From contig MU385759.1 in the NCBI GenBank assembly GCA_022497155.1, positions 343,656 through 407,655 on the forward strand: a stretch of DNA of 64,000 nucleotides. The letters run 5' to 3'. The DNA comes from Whalleya microplaca (taxonomy: Eukaryota > Ascomycota > Sordariomycetes > Xylariales > Xylariaceae). Below the pieces are notes generated by a model. It made no database searches, was not told where the DNA came from, and was given only the letters and a program-made list of their open reading frames with translations. A program made the translations under genes and the position numbers. Within the stretch, counting starts at the first letter, position 1; every line of letters begins with the position of its first letter. Below, one piece after another: positions 57,110 through 64,000 of the stretch.

Positions 57110-58755
57110 ACTTGCAAATGGGGAATCTGATCGAAGAGTGAGGAATATGTAGATGGTTGAAGGAGGCGACAAAAGAGGCCAAGAGGGTCGCGTGACAAAG
57201 ATGTGAAGAAGGCGACAAGCGGAGTGGAGGAGTCGACAAGGTGGAGGAGTCGACAAGGTGAACAAGTCGGCGAGGTGAAGGGGTCGGCGAGAGAGGTGAG
57301 GGAGGAAGTTGAGGTATATGGAAGTGCGGAGGGAGTGTGTAGAAGTGTAGAGGGTGCGGAAGTGTGGAGGAAAGATGTGATTATTTTTCATCCGAAGGCT
57401 GATTTTTAATTTACAAGCTGAAGCAAACTTGTGCGCTACAGTAAGAACAAAGACGGCGAAGTTACTATGGTGACGTTACTATGGTGAAGCAACAGTGAAG
57501 TGATAATAATCAATTCGGTAACCCAGCAATCTAGAATAGGCAAGTACTGCAACATACAAATACCAATCATTATAAGCATTCCCAACTACTGGGAATCACT
57601 CAAGTAACCGCCCGATAGGAGCCTTATCATGTTTACCTCTCCTGTCATTCTTACAGTTTTTGTTGTCACTGGAGCAGAATACCTTGAGCCTGCTTAAGGG
57701 GGGAAGGTTCTTGAAACAACGAACTTTCATATCACTAACTCAGGGCATTTCTTCTATAGGCTATATTGCTGGCACTAGTTCAAACTAGAAGATGGGCTTG
57801 AGAAGCAGTAATGAAAATCCAGTGTGCAAATTTATGGGTAGAAACCCGGCTTGTCTATCATATATCTAGGAGGCCATTGCCATTGTATCAGGTATCTATG
57901 TACATCTTCAAAATAATCATCTCTACCACAAGGAGACCTTAAATGCACACAGTGAACCCCAAGCTCCTTTCCTCCTTCAGTTGGCTACCTAGATATAGCA
58001 GACTAGCGTAAAGTTTTCCAGTAGTTATCCTCTATTGCGCGTTTAGATTATTTACAACCAAATCAAACTACACAGTGTAAATCTGAGTCATATTGGTATC
58101 ATTTAATAATGACTGTACATGTTAAGATACGCTCTACAGGGCTGAGGGTGCGCGCCTATATATGGCCGCTGCCTGTACTGTACATGTATATATAAGGGGC
58201 TCTGCCGCTCCTATAGCTTCACCTTGCACTTTTCAAGCTACAATACTCCTCGTTGCTTTGTCCCATGCTGACTGTATAAAGAAAAAAGGAGTCAAGGAGT
58301 TAAGGATTTAAGGTAAGATATAACCTTGTTACTTGGGAGCATATGTGGCTTGTAATTCGCATTAGGTTTATTTTATTCATCTCAACATATATTAACACGT
58401 TGACTGCCGCTGCTAGACTTATATCAAGTGATAAGTTTTATATATTGCGGTCTAAAGCCATGTTCATATCTAATACTCCTTAAATTTAACACCAATTCAT
58501 GCAAACATAGGCAGTATTTATGAGTCTATAGACTGTTTGTATTCACCTATGCAAAGAGCGGTACCCTACAGGAAATTAATGAAAGGCAATGTAAGGCGAG
58601 TGTCTCCATCCCTCCAATGAAAAAAAGAGTGACTAAAGGGCCCCAATATATCAACCAGCACTTTCATCGTCCCCATCCATATTCCCTCGTTCACAATTCA
58701 CATATCTCCAATTCCTTCAATAAACTGTAGATGTCTGCAGGGGCTTGCATTCCGG
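57110..58755. other. Intergenic region with dispersed repeat copy B
   Basis: The left end is GA-rich (57120-57390 plus strand), the presumed promoter of the hypothetical gene. It then holds the repeat copy at about 58122-58278. No gene is supportable. Confidence 0.5.
58122..58278. repeat. Dispersed repeat copy B (decayed)
   Basis: It matches 7387-7520 in the same orientation (see that entry), with an insertion of about 25 bases after GCCTGTA in this copy. Confidence 0.65.
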
Positions 58756-59194
58756 CTACATCGTAGACCCACTAGCCCAGATTGGATCGCCCCTGTAAAG
58801 CACAAGGTTGCCGTCATCCTGAACAGTACAGATGACGACATCGCCAGTTGTGTCAGTGTGCCAAATTGCTTTCCCATTCTTGTCACTGCATAAAGCCATC
58901 TTATTAGCTACAACGAGATTTCCAAACAAAACGCAGTATGATAGTACTTGGGTATGAAAGAAGAGCATGATGAGGGGAACAAGCTTACTAAATGACCATA
59001 TTGCCGTCCTCTTGCATGTGGACTCCCTTGACGTCTGGGTGCTGAGCTGGTGTGTTCTGCCACTGGCATTTGTGGCCCCAGTACACAGCAATCTTGCCGT
59101 CGTCCTGCATCCTGAATTCAACTTTGCCGTTCTGGCTGTATAGGCTGCTACCCACGCGCAGCCACTCGCCTTTACCGAGTGTGTTGTGTGACAT
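58756..59194 (-). CDS. Bulb-type (monocot mannose-binding) lectin domain protein
   Basis: Exons 59194-58989 and 58885-58756 give 111 residues, exactly one beta-prism II domain. Three copies of the QxDxNxVxY-type sugar-binding motif are visible: MQDDGKIAVYWG near residue 29, MQEDGNMVIYDK spanning the splice, and VQDDGNLVLYRG near residue 92. The first is degenerate (K and A in place of N and V); the second and third are intact. The N-terminus LGKGEWLRVGSSLYSQNGKVEF is typical. There is no signal peptide, so it is probably cytosolic, as in comitin-like or fungal defence lectins. It should bind mannose; the biological role (defence against grazers or recognition) is speculation. The in-frame ATG at 59254 is less likely. 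Confidence 0.9.
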
Positions 59195-60960
59195 ATTGGA
59201 TGATGATCTGGGGATGTGAATGGTAAGCTGCTCTAAGAAATATGCGAAGGACAATTCGATAGGTTGATGACCTGGGTGCTTTTCGGAACTACAGTGCTGT
59301 GGTGAGAAGCATGGGATATCGATTCGAGAGGGAGAGGATATGGCCCCCTTTATATACTACAATATCCTCGTGGGACATTTTAAACAAGGAAAACATTTGT
59401 ATGACAGTGTCCAACCACAATGCTGCCTCCCCTCTCCCCTTTGGTCATTCAAAACTAGCTAGCTGCCTACCTACCGGAAGCTCATGTCGGCCTTTCACGA
59501 GAAAAGCGTGCTCCACAACCTCGTCAGTTGCACCTGTGAAGCCAAATCTGCGGGGTGAGTCTCAGGGGTTAGTTGAGAAGCATATCGAAGCGTTCGAACT
59601 GGGAGATGTTTGGTTCGCACTACGTAATACATATGTAGGAAGCCATGCGTAAGATTCTCAATAGATGGTATCTACAAGAAGAGACTATGCGTTCTTATAT
59701 CGCGGAAAATCTAATCCACGGTCTGTATTAGGTACGAGAAGACGCTCTAGCGAGAGACTGCAGATAGTTTGGACCATGGCATCCCTGACTCAATAAAGGC
59801 AACAAAATTTCTTCCCATTCCATATGTCTTCTGTCATGATCAGTGATCTCCTACACCATTAGTTAGATCTTAGATTTTTACACGATTCTAAGAAACCAAT
59901 CACTAAAATGATCACTCACGGCAGCACCTAAATGATCATTGCACACACTATGACTGTGGGATGTTGTTATCCCGGGTATCGTTTGATATATCCGAGAACT
60001 TGAAAGGTGTGACCCCTTAATACGCTGGTGATATGTATGTTCTATCCCGGGTATGTCAGTCGATGAGGACTCGCTGCGCGTAGCTGTGACCGGCAAATTA
60101 AGCCGCATGCACCTTTTCTATGCGTGGCTAGCAATAGACGAGATCGTGATCTCAGCAGAGCTGAGTAGCTGTAACGCATAGCACAGCGATGTTGTCTTTT
60201 CTCGGTAGTAGTTGTTTCTGACGTATATAAGTTACAATTGCACTATCAAAGATGCCACAGAACAGATGACTCTTTCCTAAATGGAGCCTCAGGTCTCGTC
60301 TTAAACTGTTACCAAAACATGTGTCACAGAAGAGAGAGAAATGGTAAAAGAATGAATTGTAGGTGTCAAGTTGAATATCTCAATGAGTGTGTAGCTCGAT
60401 AAAACAACCCTGGTGAGCAAAACAGCTTCAATGACGTCACACATCCAACTGTCACGATGGGGGTATATATTAGTCATAGTGTTCAACTAATGCTCTGAGC
60501 TCCATTTGCTTAGAAGAGATGAGATCTGCCAAGCTGCTGCAAAGCATATCACTTACATAGACTTCACAACTATACCAATTCCAACTGACAGCTTTTAGTG
60601 ATCCAAGCAGCACGTGAGTTGTCATTGCACACACTGCAATTGTAATATATACTCTGGTTATGATACTCGTAAATACACATTTTGTCATGGTCTATAAGGG
60701 TTGAGGAGGCTTTTTATCAAATTCCTATGTAATATTATTGATGGGGAGAAAGGAGAATCTAAGCTAATAGGGCTGGCGAGAAACCCATAGTACATGTATA
60801 GTGGGGGTTAGGTATGGGGCATTAGCTATAGCATGGATTATAATACGAGGTTTCTAGTGAGATCTCAAACCTCCTTACAGAATACTAATTGTAGGTTGTT
60901 GGTTTGGGAGGGAGGCAGATGGAGGCAAAAGGTTGTATTGGAGGTAGAGGTCCTAAGTAG
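59195..60960. other. Intergenic region
   Basis: No gene is supportable. Two short stretches (about 59923-59955 and 60606-60640) resemble each other, sharing TCATTGCACACACT, and may be relics of a duplicated element. Confidence 0.45.
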
Positions 60961-60969
60961 ACTTATACA

Positions 60970-61070
60970 TGGGAGTCCCATGGGACTCCCACTAATTCCT
61001 ATGGGAAGTGATAGGACTCCCATATAAGTCCCACGCTAGTAATAGGACTCCCACGAAATTTCCCTCCCAT
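60970..61070. repeat. Palindrome and GGACTCCCAY-repeat cluster at AT-block border
   Basis: At 60971-60990 there is a perfect 20-base palindrome, GGGAGTCCCATGGGACTCCC. The motif RGGACTCCCAY recurs several times to 61055, with partial reversed versions. It sits exactly where composition changes. Confidence 0.8.
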
Positions 61071-62310
61071 TATATATTCCTATAAAACTCCTATAAGAAA
61101 TATATATATATTAATAAAACAGATAGAATTTCGAAATAATTATAAAATAATTAACTAAAACTTATATATTAATATAAATTAATAAATGTTTAAATATTTA
61201 TATTAATAAATAGTAAAAGTATTTATATAAAGTTTTATATCTTAAACGTTAATATTTTTTAAAAACTAAATGCTATTAAATTATTACTTTAATTAAACTA
61301 TAGAAAATTATTTTTTTATAGTTTTAAATTATTAACCTTTTTTTTATATCTTTCGGTTTTTTAAAGCTTATCGAACTAATATAGCCTAATATTATTTTAA
61401 AGCCGTTTTTTTTTATACCGCCCGATTTTTCCGAGCTACTTCTTTATAATATATCTATTATTTTAATAAATTAGGCGCATAATTTTTTAACTATATTTTT
61501 TATAAAATTAAAAAATAACTAATAATTATTTTTATTAAAATTATATTTTTAATTTATAATATAACTTAATTAGCGTAAATATAAGTTAGATTAAATATTA
61601 AAAACTTATTAAATTATTTTATAATTATTTTATTAATAACTATACCTTTTATTATTTCTGTTATAATAGATTTAGCTATTTCTTAAAAGCCAAATATAAT
61701 AAAAGTTTATTATTTATATTTTATATTAAATTACTAAAAAACTTCCCGGACAAGTTATTAAAAGGCGGCTTTAAAAATTAAAAGGTTAGTGCTTTTTTAA
61801 TAATAATAAATTTTACGTAAAGTAGCGACTATAATTAAATTAATAAAATAATTATAAAATAATTTTTTTATATACCTTTTAGCCTTTATTTACGTACTTT
61901 TAGTTACCGCGCGCCAGGCGTACTAAAAATAAGAGTCTTTTTTTTTATTTATTTTTAAAATTTTTCTTTAATTAATAAAACAGGTATTTTACGAGCTATA
62001 GTTTTACGGCCTTTTTTATTTACAGTAAATTGAATTTTTTTAAGCCTAAAGTCGGTATTTTTTCTTTTTAAAAGTAATAGATTTATATTAATATATCGCT
62101 ATTTTTTCTCGGTAAAGTTTTTAGTAATTATAATAATAACTTTATTATTTATATCTATTTTTTTATTATTTTTATTATTTTCGTTATCGTTATTAGCTTT
62201 ATAATTAAGTATTATTTTATTATATTTATTCCGGTTATCGTTTTAAAAAACAAAATTAAAATTATTATCCAAGTTTAATATAATCTGGAATTTTTTATTA
62301 TAATACCGAT

Positions 62311-62460
62311 TATTATTACTATTTTTATTTATAGAATTATCGGCATTACTATTTTTATTTATAAAGTTATCGGCATTATTATTTTTATCAGCAGAATTAT
62401 CAACATTATTATTTTTATTTATAGGGTTATCGGCATTAGTATTTTTATTTTCAGGGTTAT
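62311..62460. repeat. Five-copy 30-base tandem repeat, coding-like on the minus strand
   Basis: The units are exactly 30 bases, with cores CGGCATTAYTATTTTTATTT and ATARRGTTAT. Minus-strand translation gives 10-residue repeats such as NPINKNNNVD and NFINKNSNAD without stops. Confidence 0.85.
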
Positions 62461-63288
62461 TATTATCTACTTCGGTATTATTATCGGCGTTATTTTCAAT
62501 TATACCCTAGTTTTTTACGGATAGTTATTTTTAAATTTAATCGTCGATTTCTAGTACTAAAATTAATGCTTTTTAATTATTAGGCTAAGGCTAAAGCTAA
62601 AGCTTAACCGTATTTTTTTTTAATATAAGCTTTATAACTCGCGAAAATTTACGCTTTTTTTATAAAGCCCATTAATATCCGATTATTTTATAATTATTTC
62701 ATTATTTTATTAAAAGGTTTAAATTACTATTATCGGCAGTTTCTTTATTTATTATTACATTTATAGATTTAATAGTATCGGTATTTTATATTATAAAAAA
62801 TAAGTATACGATTATTTATTAATTATTTAAAGGCATTTATTTTAGCTTAATTAGTAGTGGAAATTAGACCCTTAAACTGGGAATTATTTAATAATATACG
62901 TTAAAATTTAGCTCCGGCGTTAGATTTCGAGTTATTTATTTATAATAGTTAGTAAATAATGTTATGGGGCTAGTGTGCTGTGGCATATATATATCGCTTG
63001 TTTTTTTCTTTTACTTTTAAATAGAATATATACAGCTTAGACGGCCTTGTCGCTAACAATAAACACATCTTTCCTTTCGATTAATAGCTGTTATAAGTGA
63101 CTCTTTTGTTTCGTTACCTCGATTACCTCCGATTAGCTAAGCCATGAAATAGCACCTCCTTTACCCTGACACCCTGTCTTAAGACAATAATTACTAGCTG
63201 GATATTTTATTTTATACCTTAAGCTAGCAGTTACTTATAAATAGTTTTTAAATAATATAGTCGGTTTAATATAAATAAATATATAATT

Positions 63289-63797
63289 AAAAGTCGATTA
63301 TTTCGTAATTATTTCAATTAATAAAGTAAATTTAATTAAAAGCGACCGCAAAAAATAATAGGAATAATAAAGGTAAAAAAGTAAAGTAGTTATATATAAG
63401 CTTTTTACCGGTCGCATTTATTTAAAAGTCGATTATTTTATAATTATTTCGATCAATTTATTAAATTTAATTAAATGCGATTACGGGAAATAATAGGAGT
63501 AATAAAAATAAAAAAAGTAAATTAGTTATAAGCTTTTTATTAATTATATTTACTTAAAAATCGATTATTTCGCGATTATTTCGATTAATTAATTAAATTT
63601 AATTAAATGTAATCGCGAGAAATAATAAAAGTAATAAAAGTGAAAAAAGTGAATTAATTATATATTTACTACCGGTCGCATTTACTTAAAAGTCGATTAT
63701 TTCGCGATTATATTAATCAATTAATTAAATTTAATTAAATGTAACCGTAAAATGTAATAGGTATAATAGTTATAGCGAAAATCAATTAAATTATATA
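63289..63797. repeat. Tandem repeat, about 3.8 copies of a 132-135-base unit
   Basis: Copies begin AAAAGTCGATTATTT at 63289, 63424, 63556 (AAAAATCG) and 63688. Each contains AATTAAATTTAATTAAATG, a GAAATAATARRAGTAATAA block and an ACCGGTCGCATTTA-like end. Confidence 0.85.
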
Positions 63798-63893
63798 ATA
63801 TGTAGTGTGTGATAAAGGGTGTGATAAAGGAGAGTATAACAGGTAAAATAAAATTAAATAAATAATTTAAAAAAATGGGGCGTTTTAATAAAA

Positions 63894-64000
63894 GGGAAAA
63901 AGCACTTTAAAAAATCAATTATATATAAAAAAAAAAGCACTTTAAAAAATCAATTATATATAAAAGGAAAAAGCACTTTAAAAAATCAATTATATATAAA
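63894..64000. repeat. 36-base tandem repeat, three copies, running off the window
   Basis: The core AGCACTTTAAAAAATCAATT followed by ATATATAAAA starts at 63901, 63936 and 63972. The copies are identical over the core, with only spacer length or composition changes, so the array is young compared with the decayed sequence around it. Confidence 0.9.

Larger units (their letters stand above)
61080..64000. repeat. RIP-like AT-rich block with relic repeats
   Basis: The composition shifts abruptly to mostly A and T. Remaining C lies mainly in CG, CC or CT; CA and TG are very rare, while TA is common, as expected from repeat-induced point mutation. No long open frame survives. It contains a 30-base array (62311-62460), a normal-composition island (about 62958-63190), a ~133-base array (63289-63797) and a 36-base array at the end. 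It is probably a mutated transposon cluster; a centromeric or subtelomeric setting cannot be excluded. Confidence 0.85.

Noticed and set aside
57110..57391. N-terminal extension of the hypothetical gene to an ATG at 57391
   Set aside because: The extension lies in a CT-rich upstream stretch and looks like untranslated promoter sequence.
60470..60688. 72-codon minus-strand frame with a hydrophobic start
   Set aside because: Length is near chance for the region, and no family, splice partner or conserved cysteine pattern could be seen.
63130..64000. Possible telomere or subtelomere
   Set aside because: No TTAGGG arrays occur; the AT-rich tandem arrays alone do not show a chromosome end.
1..64000. 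CRISPR array, bacterial operon or secondary-metabolite cluster
   Set aside because: The introns and gene families are eukaryotic, there is no spaced identical repeat array, and no PKS, NRPS or terpene synthase core gene is present.

Overview
The window looks like a chromosome segment of a filamentous ascomycete (Pezizomycotina). Genes on both strands are interrupted by short introns of about 45-240 bases with GTATGT/GTAAGT-type donors and YAG acceptors, one with a perfect TACTAAC branch site. The gene set is typical of such fungi: HET domain, rhodopsin-domain membrane protein, bicistron-free fused PabA-PabB, Hce2-like secreted protein, DUF2264 and TRAPP Trs120. An extremely AT-rich, CpA-poor block at the right end looks like repeat-induced point mutation (RIP). 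I cannot name the species from sequence alone.

Layout. 0-6.4 kb: the 5' part of a rhodopsin-domain membrane protein (minus), a divergently placed GMC oxidoreductase, and a TRK-type potassium transporter. 6.4-7.6 kb: a gene-free stretch with a long imperfect hairpin and one copy of a decayed dispersed repeat. 7.6-10.7 kb: two unrelated calcineurin-like phosphoesterases on the minus strand. 12.3-14.7 kb: an 8-exon DUF2264 protein. 16.4-18.7 kb: acetoacetyl-CoA synthetase. 20.7-26.2 kb: a single-pass membrane protein, phosphoserine aminotransferase (with a GC-AG intron and TGAGTCA site upstream) and an SDR-fold protein lacking the catalytic lysine. 27.0-31.5 kb: TRAPPII subunit Trs120. 32.6-39.2 kb: an Hce2/Ecp2-like secreted protein, an ASXH/DEUBAD-domain nuclear protein, the R-SNARE Sec22 and a Cys/His-rich protein of unknown role. 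40.5-44.5 kb: a CLPTM1 family protein and a LOG-family phosphoribohydrolase. 45.2-50.3 kb: a HET-domain protein whose last codons and stop come from a MITE, followed by the fused aminodeoxychorismate synthase. 50.7-57.1 kb: ER glucosidase I, SNRNP27 and a repeat-bearing hypothetical. 58.8-59.2 kb: a bulb-type lectin. 61.1-64 kb: the AT-rich block with three different tandem arrays.

How genes relate. Most loci are independent housekeeping or accessory genes; I see no biosynthetic cluster or operon-like unit. Several encode early secretory pathway parts (Trs120, Sec22, CLPTM1, glucosidase I), but they are scattered among other genes and this is probably chance. Divergent pairs with shared upstream regions are rhodopsin/GMC, DUF2264/AACS, PSAT/SDR, ASXH/Sec22, CLPTM1/LOG and glucosidase I/SNRNP27.

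Most promising second looks: the TA-flanked MITE that rewrote the HET protein C-terminus, the RIP-like block that keeps a decoded 10-residue repeat on its minus strand and two further tandem arrays, the lysine-less SDR, and the pair of diverged dispersed repeats 50 kb apart. Exon borders were set by hand from splice motifs, reading phase and family knowledge; none was checked against transcripts or database searches.
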